In this document: one piece after another, positions 9,057 to 17,255 of the stretch | How positions within the stretch are numbered: the stretch's first letter is position 1 | Layout of the letters: each line of letters begins with the position of its first letter | Assembly: GCA_047947135.1 (NCBI GenBank) | Contig: CP170457.1 | Coordinates: 3,472,001 to 3,536,000 of the forward strand | Reading direction: 5' to 3' | From: Planctobacterium sp047947135 | GTDB lineage: Bacteria; Pseudomonadota; Gammaproteobacteria; Enterobacterales; Alteromonadaceae | DNA: 64,000 nt | Made by a program: the position numbers and the translations under genes | The notes under the pieces: model-generated | Told to the model about the DNA's origin: nothing | Database searches by the model: none | The model's input: the letters and a program-made list of their open reading frames with translations, nothing else

Positions 9057-9933
9057 GAGCGTGTTGATCTTTGCTGTACATGTTCTAATCAACCCACATT
9101 GGTAACCACATGAGTGAGAAAGCTAGTGCGACTACACTGTGGTAGTTTCTGGCTAACTTGTCATATCGAGTGGCTATAGCTCGATATTTCTTTATTTTCA
9201 AAAAGGCATTCTCAACCAAGTGACGATATCGGTACATAGCCCAATCAATATCATCGTTGCCTGTTTTGCTGTTTCCTTTTCTTGGTATTACTTGCTTAGC
9301 ATTACGACTGCTCACAAGCTCACGTAGAGCTTGACTGTCATAGCCTTTGTCAGCAACCACCACTTCAGCTTCTGGTGATGATTCAACCAAAGATTGACCG
9401 TGTCTGACATCATGAGCCTGTCCTCCTGACAGCTCGAAATATACAGGTAAACCTCCACTATCAACCGCTAAATGTATCTTGGTTGATTTACCTCCGCGAC
9501 TTTTCCCGATAGCTTGCTCTGCCTGGTCACCGATGTTAGCTCCATCCTGATGAGCTTTAACAATACTGCCATCAATGAATAGCCACTGAGGGTCATTGAG
9601 ACGTGATAAAAACTGGAAAATATCAGTCATGACGCCTTTCTTTGACCATAAATTGAAGCGCCTGAAGACAGCACTCCAATCTCCAAACTCCCTTGGTAAG
9701 TCTCGCCACGGGATACCCGTCCGCATTCGGTACAAAATACCTTCAAGTGTCATTCGGTGTTCAGGTTTATTATAAATTCGGCCTGTTAAATACATAATTC
9801 TGGATAGCAGTTTCCAGCTATCATCTGTTAGCATGAGTCTCGGCATTTGGGGACGTTAAATTGTTTTTTGGCGAAATCATTATAACCGACCCATTTGCTG
9901 ATTACTTTTCATACCACAAAGATCAACACGCTC
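9057..9933 (-). mobile_element. IS5-family insertion sequence (877 bp)
   Basis: The boundaries are set by perfect 17-base terminal inverted repeats: GAGCGTGTTGATCTTTG at 9057-9073 and its complement at 9917-9933. A TA dinucleotide flanks both ends (9055-9056 and 9934-9935), consistent with the TA target duplication of some IS5 groups. One transposase gene fills most of the element. The ends are intact, so it could still be mobile. It has landed inside a GACAACTA tandem repeat upstream of a lipoprotein gene, with the transposase oriented towards that gene. Confidence 0.9.
9085..9846 (-). CDS. IS5-family transposase (DDE)
   Basis: 253 residues in one uninterrupted frame. Order of motifs: an N-terminal DUF4096-like block with TGIPWRDLPREFGDWSAVFRRF; the first Asp in LFIDGSIVKAHQDGAN; the second Asp in VVADKGYDS; and the Glu in YRHLVENAFLKIKKYRAIATRYDKL (Y-x2-R-x3-E-x6-K signature spacing of IS4/IS5 enzymes). 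Related enzymes are often made by frameshifting between two ORFs; here a single ORF covers the whole catalytic core. It appears intact. Confidence 0.93.
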   Translation of the reverse strand: MPRLMLTDDSWKLLSRIMYLTGRIYNKPEHRMTLEGILYRMRTGIPWRDLPREFGDWSAVFRRFNLWSKKGVMTDIFQFLSRLNDPQWLFIDGSIVKAHQDGANIGDQAEQAIGKSRGGKSTKIHLAVDSGGLPVYFELSGGQAHDVRHGQSLVESSPEAEVVVADKGYDSQALRELVSSRNAKQVIPRKGNSKTGNDDIDWAMYRYRHLVENAFLKIKKYRAIATRYDKLARNYHSVVALAFSLMWLPMWVD

Positions 9934-10114
9934 TAGACAACTAGACAACAAAGATGACTAAATTAGTTAATTAACCCAAATATTCATACTGTATTTATGT
10001 AAGCAACTGTGTTCCTTTTATCGCTGCTATATGTAAAAGAGAACACTAATTTGGTACTGGATAACATTTGAATCGATCACTAAGGTTAATAAGTAGAGAA
10101 AAAAAGCGACACAA

Positions 10115-10984
10115 ATGAAAACCCGACGCGCGATTTATCAGTTCATCGCCATTTATCTTTTTCTGTTGCCTGCTGCGGCAGATACAGCTGAGAATGACAT
10201 ATTCTGGCAAATTTATCATCGACCACCAGGGATATTTATCGATGGCGAGTTTGCGGGCAAGGGTTTTGTACAAAAAGCGCTACACGAAGTCACCAGCCGT
10301 CTGCCCCAATATCAGCATATTATGGTAAGAACCTCGTTGGCCCGTGCGCTGATGGATATTCAGAATCAAAAGCAGGTTTGTCACCCGGCTCTGTTTAAAA
10401 CACCAGAAAGACAGACCTTTATAGAATTTTCTGTGGCATCACTGGTACACCCGACAAACCGTCTTGTAATGCGCAGATCACTGGCCAGAATACTTTTTCA
10501 TGACAATGTCGGTACAATCAATCTTTTATCCCTGCTAAACAATGAGAAACTGACTTTTGCATTGATTCACGAACGAAAGTTTGGTGCGAACATCGATCAA
10601 TTCATGGCTCAAGTGAATTTAGGTGATCGTCTGGTTTCTATTCCCAGTGAAAACCTCGACAATATGTTGAACATGGTATCCCGCGGCAGAACGGACATAA
10701 CGATTGCCTACCCATTCGAAATAGAGCATTTTAATCAGGCTTTGCAAAAGCCGTATGAAACTCTTGATACCTTTGTAATAGAGGATGTTCCGGCCTATAG
10801 CATGGGTTATATTGCCTGTCCTGATAATGATTGGGGTAAAACTGTCATTAACGATATCAACAATGTGCTGCGGCGCATTCGCCACAAACCAGATTATCGC
10901 AATGCCATTACGACCTGGTGGCGTGAAGAAGCGAAGGCCCCCAATTTTGCGCAATATTATGAACAAGTATTTCTTGAAAACTAG
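10115..10984 (+). CDS. Periplasmic solute-binding-like protein (TIGR02285-like)
   Basis: 289 residues with a Sec signal peptide (basic start, hydrophobic core, likely cleavage near AADTA). The mature start IFWQIYHRPPGIFIDGEFAGKGFVQ and the later text on a bilobed SBP_bac_3-like scaffold resemble the TIGR02285 group of proteins common in Alteromonadales and Shewanella. These look like amino-acid-binding proteins but are usually not linked to permeases. None is here: the next gene is pfkA, 64 bases downstream. The ligand is unknown. Confidence 0.72.
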   Translation: MKTRRAIYQFIAIYLFLLPAAADTAENDIFWQIYHRPPGIFIDGEFAGKGFVQKALHEVTSRLPQYQHIMVRTSLARALMDIQNQKQVCHPALFKTPERQTFIEFSVASLVHPTNRLVMRRSLARILFHDNVGTINLLSLLNNEKLTFALIHERKFGANIDQFMAQVNLGDRLVSIPSENLDNMLNMVSRGRTDITIAYPFEIEHFNQALQKPYETLDTFVIEDVPAYSMGYIACPDNDWGKTVINDINNVLRRIRHKPDYRNAITTWWREEAKAPNFAQYYEQVFLEN

Positions 10985-11047
10985 ACTTGTTATTTTTTCA
11001 CATTTAGCCATGCTATGGGCTATGAAAATGCAAGTTGTCACAAATAT

Positions 11048-12052
11048 ATGAGTTTAAAACGTATTGCAGTGCTTACCTCAGGTGGTGATGCCCCTGGAAT
11101 GAATGCCTGTATAAGAGCGGTTGTTTATACTTCCCATCATTTTGATATCGATGTAATAGGCTTTCGTCATGGTTTCCATGGCTTACTGGAAAGTGAACAC
11201 GAAATACTGACAGAAGAAATCGTCAGCAACATTATTCAGGCGGGCGGTACTATCTTGCGCAGTGCACGTTGCCCAGAATTTAAAAATGAATTGGCAGCAC
11301 AAAAAGCGGCGAACAATCTTGATGCTTTGGGTGTTGATGCATTACTTATCATCGGTGGCGACGGATCTTTTCGTGGCGCTCATCATTTAGGTAAGTTCTG
11401 GCCAAAGCCCATTATTGGCCTACCGGGCACCATCGACAATGACATTGCCGGCACTGATGCCACTATCGGATATTTCACCGCTATCGAAACCGCATTGGAG
11501 TCCATTGATAAAATCCGCGATACTGCCGATGCCTTCGAACGCATATTTTTGATCGAAGTCATGGGGCGTAATGCTGGCTTTATTGGCTTAAGTGCCGCCG
11601 TCAGCACAGGCGCGGATCAGGTTTTATTACCTGAACTAAATCAGGATACAGAAGCGGCGTTTGCCAGTATTGCTAAGCGCATTGAAGAGACGCGGAAATA
11701 CAAAGGGAAATGCAGTTATATCGTTGTCGTTGCTGAGAATCTTTGGCCAGGAGGGGTTACCGCTCTGGCAAATAGACTCAATAAAGAAATGTCCATTGAA
11801 TGCCGACCTGTAGTACTGGGACACGTGCAACGTGGAGGCTCTCCGGTCACGCAAGACAGGCTTTTAGCCACCAAACTGGGGGCCTATGCAGTGGAATGCG
11901 CCATGTTAGGTAAATCCGATATCATGGTCGGCGAACAAAATCATAATTTGGTGGAAGTACCCTTACCATTTACCTGGGAAACCCACAAACCACTGGATCC
12001 CTACCTGGTTAAAATTCAAACTGAATTGTTTGATGTGATCGAATCTGATTAG
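11048..12052 (+). CDS. pfkA: ATP-dependent 6-phosphofructokinase
   Basis: 334 residues from ATG 11048 (MSLKRIAVLTSGGDAPGMNA); an ORF start at 11015 lies upstream of the conserved beginning. The N-terminal nucleotide loop is TSGGDAPGMN. The GGDGS motif, with Gly rather than Asp after GGD, marks the ATP type, not the pyrophosphate type. The catalytic PGTIDNDI block and the MGRNAGFIGL and GHVQRGGSP substrate-binding blocks are all present. It phosphorylates fructose 6-phosphate in glycolysis. E. coli PfkA has 320 residues. The Shine-Dalgarno is weak. It is a single gene with no glycolytic neighbour. Confidence 0.95.
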   Translation: MSLKRIAVLTSGGDAPGMNACIRAVVYTSHHFDIDVIGFRHGFHGLLESEHEILTEEIVSNIIQAGGTILRSARCPEFKNELAAQKAANNLDALGVDALLIIGGDGSFRGAHHLGKFWPKPIIGLPGTIDNDIAGTDATIGYFTAIETALESIDKIRDTADAFERIFLIEVMGRNAGFIGLSAAVSTGADQVLLPELNQDTEAAFASIAKRIEETRKYKGKCSYIVVVAENLWPGGVTALANRLNKEMSIECRPVVLGHVQRGGSPVTQDRLLATKLGAYAVECAMLGKSDIMVGEQNHNLVEVPLPFTWETHKPLDPYLVKIQTELFDVIESD

Positions 12053-12078
12053 ACACTGACATTTATTGCCGGAACGCC

Positions 12079-12114
12079 TTGACATGCAACCCTACGGTTG
12101 CCTATATAAAACTA
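12079..12114 (+). promoter_or_regulatory. Promoter with palindromic operator for the ArsR-type gene
   Basis: A -35 TTGACA at 12079-12084 and a -10-like TATATA at 12103-12108 are separated by 18 bases. The spacer contains the perfect inverted repeat GCAACC-CTAC-GGTTGC (12086-12101). Transcription would start at about 12114-12116, right at the ATG, so the message may be leaderless. The same arrangement recurs at 12451-12480 before the next gene. A dimeric ArsR-type repressor bound here would cover the RNA polymerase site; autoregulation is the inference. Confidence 0.75.
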
Positions 12115-12431
12115 TGGATATTTATTCTGCAATTGGCGATCAACGCCGTCGAAAGATCATCGAGCAGCTCAGCACAGTTGAAGCAGCGAGGGAAGGTATG
12201 GCCATAAAAACTCTGACCGAAGGTACCGGTATCACTCGTCAGGCGATGACCAAGCATCTCAATATCCTAATCAAGAATAAGATTGTAAAAGCTGAGTTTA
12301 TCGGTAAAGAGCGTCGCCACTTTCTTAATGCTGAACAACTGGTACCGCTCATTGAATGGTTAACCCCTATTGCAGAACAATGGGAGCACCGCTTTGCTGC
12401 ATTAAAAGCAACCTTACGCCAAAAAGATTAA
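12114..12431 (+). CDS. ArsR-family (SRPBCC-linked) transcriptional regulator
   Basis: 105 residues from ATG 12114 (MDIYSAIGDQRRRKIIEQL), which matches the usual beginning of this winged-helix family; the longer frame from 12066 would run through the promoter. The helix-turn-helix is at TGITRQAMTKHLNILIKN and the wing at IGKERRHFLNAE. No metal-binding cysteines of the ArsR/SmtB kind are present. It belongs to the group of ArsR-like repressors encoded next to SRPBCC/AHSA1 proteins. The adjacent SRPBCC gene has an identical operator architecture, so this protein probably represses both. The inducer is unknown. Confidence 0.88.
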   Translation: MDIYSAIGDQRRRKIIEQLSTVEAAREGMAIKTLTEGTGITRQAMTKHLNILIKNKIVKAEFIGKERRHFLNAEQLVPLIEWLTPIAEQWEHRFAALKATLRQKD

Positions 12432-12450
12432 AAAGCGTGCGACTAAAAGA

Positions 12451-12480
12451 TTGACATGCAACCTTTTGGTTGCTTATTTT
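12451..12480 (+). promoter_or_regulatory. Promoter with matching operator for the SRPBCC gene
   Basis: TTGACA at 12451-12456, then the palindrome GCAACC-TTTT-GGTTGC at 12458-12473 and a -10-like TATTTT at 12475-12480. Both the hexamer half-sites and the 4-base spacing are the same as at the ArsR gene 372 bases upstream. This implies common control by that regulator, with the operator again lying between -35 and -10. Confidence 0.75.
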
Positions 12481-12516
12481 CAAACTAGTTAATCTTGAAA
12501 GTAACGACTGGTGACA

Positions 12517-12936
12517 ATGATGAATATTGATTTTATTAGAAAAGAAATGACCCTCAACCACCCTATAGAAAAAGTGTGGGAAACGATTACGGAGCCCACT
12601 TCTGTTGCGAAGTGGTTTGGCAGCAATGCCTGTTATGAGTTACAGGAAGGTGCACAAGGCTATTTTGAATGGCAGGAGCATTGTGCAGGGAGATATGCTA
12701 TGCAAATCGTTAAGATACAGCCTGTAAGCTGTTTTGCGTGGCGCTGGATGTACGAAAAAGACGTGCCGTTTGAACAAAGTCAATCAACCTTGGTGGAGTG
12801 GACACTTAAACCGACAGTTTCTGGAAAAACCCATTTACTGTTGATTGAGTCTGGGTTTAGTGACGAGCACAGGCGCAAAATGAATGTCCAGGGTTGGAAC
12901 CAGGAACTCAATGACCTGCGTCTCTATCTGCAATAA
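12517..12936 (+). CDS. SRPBCC/AHSA1-like domain protein
   Basis: 139 residues. The fold signature is typical: a first strand and helix (HPIEKVWETITEPTSVAKWFG), then FEWQEHCAGRYAMQIVKIQP, and the C-terminal long helix after LLLIESGF ending NQELNDLRLYL. Such helix-grip proteins bind hydrophobic ligands; the AHSA1 type resembles the Hsp90 activator domain but this says little about function. A GTG at 12511 and ATGs at 12517 and 12520 compete as starts; I chose 12517. It is controlled by its own operator copy and probably by the upstream ArsR-type protein. Confidence 0.85.
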   Translation: MMNIDFIRKEMTLNHPIEKVWETITEPTSVAKWFGSNACYELQEGAQGYFEWQEHCAGRYAMQIVKIQPVSCFAWRWMYEKDVPFEQSQSTLVEWTLKPTVSGKTHLLLIESGFSDEHRRKMNVQGWNQELNDLRLYLQ

Positions 12937-12966
12937 ACGGCTGTGACATCGGGTCACAACGGCACA

Positions 12967-13009
12967 ATAAAAAAGCATCTGCCGCTGGCTAAAAAGCAGC
13001 AGCAGATGC
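12967..13009 (-). terminator. Rho-independent terminator of the S8 protease gene
   Basis: Read leftward: a 13-base stem with one mismatch (12997-13009 with 12975-12987), a 9-base loop, then TTTTTTATT. It lies 35 bases beyond the protease stop codon. Confidence 0.8.
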
Positions 13010-13043
13010 CAAAAGTACCAGGAAGGGTACTACTTACAACTGA

Positions 13044-14303
13044 TTAGCAGCCTTCTCTGGTGATCAGATCGTATGCTGCACGGGCCTGAATTAATCCCCA
13101 GCCAGTATTGTAATCATATCCCGGTGCATCCAGATCTTTGGCTGACATCTGGAATGCCTCCAGCATGTCGATTGAATCACACTGTGGGAAATGCGACCAG
13201 ACAAGCGCCATGACACCCGAAACATGAGGTGTCGCCATTGAAGTACCACTCATCAGCGCATAGCCGCCTGGCACCGTTGAAACGACTGAGACACCCGGTG
13301 CGGCAAACTGCACCTGCGCTGTACGCTGGCTGAAGGGCGCGCGATTATTGTAGGCATCTGTTGCTGCCACGGAATACACGAAATCATAGGAAGCTGGGTA
13401 GCTGTGGGATGCATTACCGTCATTACCCGCTGCTGCAACAATCAATACACCATCATCGGCTATGTCTTCCAGAGTTTCCTCTTCGGCTTCGGTGCTCAGG
13501 ATCCCACCTAAACTCATACTCACTACTTTTGCACCGGCATCAGCGCAATCCTGAACCGCCCCGGCAAGATCCGACGCATATACAAAGCCACCCGCATCGT
13601 TAAATACGCGCACGATGTACAGATCAGCAGAATCCTCGATGACACCCACTACCCCAAAATCATCGCCCGGCGCAGCAATGGTACCGGCAACATGCGAGCC
13701 ATGGCCATGGCCGTCAATATACCAGGGGCCAGCGCCATCATCTGTGCCATCAACACTGCTGGCAGGCAAATCGGGATGTCCCAGGTTATATCCGGTATCG
13801 ACAATACAGACCTTTGGCATCGCTCCGGCATTGGGGGCAAAATCGTATGCCTGGACCGCATCAATACCGTAAGGAACAGCTTCATTACCCACCCAGCGAT
13901 ATAAAGGTGCCTCAGCGCTTAGTTCCCGCTCTCTAAGCTGTGCTTCCGTTAATTTCTCAACATGTAGAGGGCTTGAGTGACGTTTTTGATCGATTTCCAC
14001 ATGGCGGACCGAATTCAGACTCAATAATTCTGTGTAGTTTTGTTCAGATACTGCAACCGTAACTGCAACCCAGTCGCTTCCTTCCACATGGAAAGTCGCG
14101 CCGTGTGCCGCCAGGGTACTTTTCACGGAATTCAGTTTTCCCTGCTCTGCATGGACTATGACCCGAACATTCATAGCCGAATTGTCGTTAATGACATCAC
14201 CCAGCTTTGGTGCCGCTGAGACAAATTCATACTGTGCTGCATTTACACTGCTGAGCGCTAAACCGGCGGTGGCAATTGCGGTAAATATTTTTGTTAATTT
14301 CAT
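13044..14303 (-). CDS. Secreted subtilisin-like serine protease (S8, proteinase K-like)
   Basis: 419 residues. Sec signal peptide residues 1-22 (LALSSVNA); an I9-like propeptide to about residue 105 (VRVIVHAEQGKL, ending VRHVEIDQ); then the S8 catalytic domain with D169 (CIVDTGYN), H201 (HGHGSHVAGT), oxyanion N294 (AAAGNDGN) and S355 (SGTSMATPHVSG). The domain ends near the C-terminus with no extra domain, so the mature enzyme is about 300 residues. Several cysteines suggest disulfides for an extracellular enzyme. A lipoprotein gene lies 34 bases upstream on the same strand and may be co-transcribed. Secretion route cannot be read from the sequence; type II is usual for this type. Confidence 0.93.
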   Translation of the reverse strand: MKLTKIFTAIATAGLALSSVNAAQYEFVSAAPKLGDVINDNSAMNVRVIVHAEQGKLNSVKSTLAAHGATFHVEGSDWVAVTVAVSEQNYTELLSLNSVRHVEIDQKRHSSPLHVEKLTEAQLRERELSAEAPLYRWVGNEAVPYGIDAVQAYDFAPNAGAMPKVCIVDTGYNLGHPDLPASSVDGTDDGAGPWYIDGHGHGSHVAGTIAAPGDDFGVVGVIEDSADLYIVRVFNDAGGFVYASDLAGAVQDCADAGAKVVSMSLGGILSTEAEEETLEDIADDGVLIVAAAGNDGNASHSYPASYDFVYSVAATDAYNNRAPFSQRTAQVQFAAPGVSVVSTVPGGYALMSGTSMATPHVSGVMALVWSHFPQCDSIDMLEAFQMSAKDLDAPGYDYNTGWGLIQARAAYDLITREGC

Positions 14304-14337
14304 TTAATAGGCTTCCCAATTGAAAGTTGTGCCGGAA

Positions 14338-14859
14338 TTAGTTGCCTGAGCAACCGTGTTGTGTGACATTTGTAGAACCAACGTTCTGATAACCTTCAAA
14401 AGGTCCGCTCAGAATCTGAATTTCCGCGATGCCATTATGGCCTTTGTTGCTGCCATCACCGATGTCAGCCATACAGGCAATACCCACGCCATTGCCCGGG
14501 AGGTTGTCGTTCTTTGAGGTATAAGAGAAATTGATTTCCTGGTAACCTTCACCACAGTTACACAGTGGGGCATCCATATCAGCATTGTCTAAAGAACAAA
14601 AATAGGTAGAGTCCACGGTACCTTCGAACAGGATCCCTTCCACACCTTCCCAGTCAATGGCATATTTATCTTCCATTTTTATTTCGCCGTTGCTGTTATC
14701 AATGCCATCACAGGAATTGGCTTCAAACTGAATTTTCGCGGTATCAAATCCACCGACTGAATGGATCTCACCATCACCAGTCACATAGCCACGACCTGCA
14801 CAGGCAGAGAGCAACATGGCAACGCCGACGGCTGTCATGGTTTTTATTGTTGTATGCAT
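14338..14859 (-). CDS. Lipoprotein of unknown function upstream of the S8 protease
   Basis: 173 residues. The signal ends in a lipobox (LLSACAG, Cys20). The mature protein is small and acidic, with about six cysteines (NSCDG, YFCSL, PLCNCGEGY, GIACMAD, QHGCSGN) likely in disulfides, and Gly/Asp-rich loops. No family recognised. It precedes the protease gene by 34 bases in the same direction, so a shared transcript is likely; a role as protease partner or inhibitor is only a guess. About 560 bases upstream of it, towards rplS, contain no convincing gene. Confidence 0.7.
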   Translation of the reverse strand: MHTTIKTMTAVGVAMLLSACAGRGYVTGDGEIHSVGGFDTAKIQFEANSCDGIDNSNGEIKMEDKYAIDWEGVEGILFEGTVDSTYFCSLDNADMDAPLCNCGEGYQEINFSYTSKNDNLPGNGVGIACMADIGDGSNKGHNGIAEIQILSGPFEGYQNVGSTNVTQHGCSGN

Positions 14860-15480
14860 TTTTGTTCCTCAACACGATTTTACGTAACGAATGCGTTGTT
14901 TTGCTGCGACATCACATTCTGATAAAAATTAGTTCAGGGGTTCATCAATAACGCCTGAACTAATTCAAAAACAACCAGGTTCAACGCTGATTAATTCAAT
15001 AAAGCCAAATATTTAACCCCTAGTCAAATACGGATATTTACTTACCATTATGAATGACGTTTAGCTATTAATGCAGGAATTAAGAATAATTAACAAGAGG
15101 TGAACCCCCTGCCATTTCAGGTAAGATTTTGTTTCTTATCTAAAATTTCTAGAATTACCAAGCAGCCTGCAACACTTACCGTGACTGACTATTCAACCTT
15201 AGCTGGGCCAAATCATCGGGAGGCTCTGGTAATCAGGCGGGGTAGTCACAAGATTAGTCGCCTAAGTACAAAAAAATTTAAATTATAATTGCAATTAATC
15301 AGTGGAATTAAAATATAGATAAAGTGACATTAGTACATAATAAACACATAGCAAGTTAAAAAATGAAAATAAACTTTCATGACATAACCAAAGTTTTAAG
15401 ACAGTAATAGTTTTTGACGCAATACTAATTAACGATTTGCAATTCAGACAACGATCGCAGTGGCCTCAGCAGGGGTATTT
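14860..15480. other. Gene-free AT-rich region between lipoprotein and rplS
   Basis: I see no supported gene here. A 62-codon frame starting with GTG at 15100 has no ribosome binding site and an unconvincing composition. The segment 15181-15249 can fold into a closed multi-stem structure (GTGACT 15181-15186 with AGTCAC 15244-15249 and internal GGGCC/GGCTC), noted under findings. The 5' leader and promoter of the leftward lipoprotein-protease unit must lie within this stretch. Confidence 0.5.
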
Positions 15481-15492
15481 CATAGGACAAAA

Positions 15493-15517
15493 AAAAGCCC
15501 GCTAGTAGCGGGCTTTT
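15493..15517 (-). terminator. Terminator of the rpsP-rimM-trmD-rplS operon
   Basis: Perfect stem AAAAGCCCGC / GCGGGCTTTT around a 5-base loop, 47 bases past the rplS stop. On the minus strand it is followed by a run of eight T. The symmetry means it may also work from the other direction. Confidence 0.88.
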
Positions 15518-15563
15518 CCAATCGACGTTAACGTTGGTTAAAAATGTAAAGCGATAAAGCTTC

Positions 15564-15923
15564 TTAGTTAAGTTTCTCTTTAATACGTGCAGACTTACCA
15601 GTACGACCACGTAAGAAGTACAATTTCGCACGACGCACATCACCACGACGTTTAACGTCGATGCTGGCAACCGCTTTACTGTGAGTTTGGAACACACGCT
15701 CAACGCCTTCACCGCTAGACATTTTACGAACGGTGAAAGAAGAATGAAGGCCACGATTTTTCTTCGCAATAACTACACCTTCATAGGCCTGAAGACGCTC
15801 TTTGTCGCCTTCTTTAACGCGTACTTGAACAACTACTGTATCACCTGGACCAAAAGCAGGTACGTCAGTTTTCAATTGCTCTTGTTCAATGCGCTTGATG
15901 ATATCTTGATTGACTTTACTCAT
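15564..15923 (-). CDS. rplS: Large ribosomal subunit protein bL19
   Basis: 119 residues, close to E. coli L19 (115). Recognisable blocks: the N-terminus IIKRIEQEQLKTDVPAFGPGDTVVV, then LQAYEGVVIAKKNRGLHSSFTVRKMSSGEGVERVFQ, and RRGDVRRAKLYFLRGRTGKSARIKEK. It sits at the 30S-50S interface. Its start overlaps the trmD stop by eight bases, so translation is coupled. It is the last gene of the operon and is followed by a clear terminator. Confidence 0.97.
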   Translation of the reverse strand: MSKVNQDIIKRIEQEQLKTDVPAFGPGDTVVVQVRVKEGDKERLQAYEGVVIAKKNRGLHSSFTVRKMSSGEGVERVFQTHSKAVASIDVKRRGDVRRAKLYFLRGRTGKSARIKEKLN

Positions 15924-16707
15924 CTATTCCTCGCTTCCTAGAATAACTGCCATCATGCTGCTGCGCTTCTTGCTGGAATTCCTCCAGTAGTCCACGCTGC
16001 TCCTCAGTCAGAGCTAGGTTATTTAACATTTCGGGACGTCTTTGCCAGGTTCTACCTAGCGCTTGCTTCAGACGCCACCGCGTAATCTCTTTATGATTGC
16101 CACTTAACAACACAGGTGGTACCGCTAAACCATCTAAAACCTCAGGTCGGGTGTAATGGGGGCAGTCCAAAAGGCCATTAGTAAACGAGTCTTGCTCTGC
16201 CGATAGTTCGTGTCCCAACACTCTGGGTAATAAACGCGATAACGCATCCATCAATACCATTGCTGGTAACTCACCACCACTCAATACAAAATCGCCGATA
16301 GAGATTTCCTCATCAACCAGCGTTTCTATGACTCGTTCGTCAATACCTTCGTAACGCCCAGCCACTAGAATCAGCTTGTTATGCTTGACTTGCTGTTGCA
16401 AACCTTGCTGATTCAGGGTTCGACCCTGAGGTGACAGATAAATTACCTTTGCGTCACCTCCCGCACGTTGTTGTGCGGCATTAATTGCATCTGTTAAAGG
16501 TTGCACCATCATCAACATGCCCGGACCACCACCATATGGACGATCATCTACCGTCCGGTGTTTATCCAGTGCATAGTCACGCGGATTAAAAATATCCGCT
16601 TCAATAATGCCCTTCTTTACTGCTCTACCAACAACCCCTTGCTCCAAAAAGCCAGTGAACATATCGGGGAACAGTGTTACCAAGCCAAACCAATGTGGGT
16701 TTGTCAT
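15916..16707 (-). CDS. trmD: tRNA (guanine37-N1)-methyltransferase
   Basis: 263 residues. SPOUT-fold methyltransferase making m1G37 in tRNAs and preventing +1 frameshifts. Visible motifs: DKHRTVDDRPYGGGPGMLMM near residue 50, LVAGRYEGIDERV, and the trefoil-knot S-adenosylmethionine segment EEISIGDFVLSGGELPAMVL. The C-terminal arm ends after a Gln-rich helix. The gene abuts rimM (stop and start adjoining) and overlaps rplS. Confidence 0.97.
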   Translation of the reverse strand: MTNPHWFGLVTLFPDMFTGFLEQGVVGRAVKKGIIEADIFNPRDYALDKHRTVDDRPYGGGPGMLMMVQPLTDAINAAQQRAGGDAKVIYLSPQGRTLNQQGLQQQVKHNKLILVAGRYEGIDERVIETLVDEEISIGDFVLSGGELPAMVLMDALSRLLPRVLGHELSAEQDSFTNGLLDCPHYTRPEVLDGLAVPPVLLSGNHKEITRWRLKQALGRTWQRRPEMLNNLALTEEQRGLLEEFQQEAQQHDGSYSRKRGIDE

Positions 16708-17238
16708 TTAAAATGCCGGATCCCAATCAACGGTAATAGTCTTGGTCGCTTGATCCACTTGCTTGATAACATCATCAAACAAAACTGGAATCATTCTTTC
16801 TTTCTGACCAAATGCGTCATTCATATTGGCTTTCACCTGCATGACATCATTCGAACCAGTTTCAAACATCTGGTCTACTTTTCCAAAATCGTAACCAGAT
16901 TGATTGATGACACTCATACCTATCAGATCTCTCCAATAGAACTCGCCATCTTGCAATTCCGGCAGATTCTCTGAACTAATGCGGATTTCCAGATTTTTCA
17001 GCGCATCAATCGCTTCTCTGTCATCCACCCCCGCTAACTTGGCAACTAAGCCTTTGTTGTGGGGTTTCCAGTGTTCTACTTCAAATTCCTTTTCACTCTT
17101 CCCTACTGTTAACAGCCAGGGATGATAATCAAATATTCCTTCAGCAACTTCGGTATAGGACGTAACCTTGAACCAGCCTTTAACACCATAAGGAGCGCCG
17201 ACCTTACCCACGATTACTGTATCAGATGCACTACTCAC
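16708..17238 (-). CDS. rimM: Ribosome maturation factor RimM
   Basis: 176 residues. Two beta-barrel domains: RimM N-terminal (VGKVGAPYGVKGWFKVTSYTE) and the PRC-like barrel (ELQDGEFYWRDLIGMSVINQSGYDFGKVD through MIPVLFDDVIKQVDQATKTITVDW). It assists assembly of the 30S head with S19. Second gene of the rpsP operon, 17 bases after rpsP and directly adjoining trmD. Confidence 0.96.
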   Translation of the reverse strand: MSSASDTVIVGKVGAPYGVKGWFKVTSYTEVAEGIFDYHPWLLTVGKSEKEFEVEHWKPHNKGLVAKLAGVDDREAIDALKNLEIRISSENLPELQDGEFYWRDLIGMSVINQSGYDFGKVDQMFETGSNDVMQVKANMNDAFGQKERMIPVLFDDVIKQVDQATKTITVDWDPAF

Positions 17239-17255
17239 CTATACCTCTTGCAAAC

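Noticed and set aside
15181..15260. Similarity to a cyclic-di-GMP (GEMM) riboswitch
   Set aside because: I compared the conserved GEMM segments from memory and the core sequence does not match, even though a stem can be drawn.
15100..15288. 62-codon plus-strand ORF
   Set aside because: GTG start without a ribosome site, unconvincing composition, and no neighbouring gene support.
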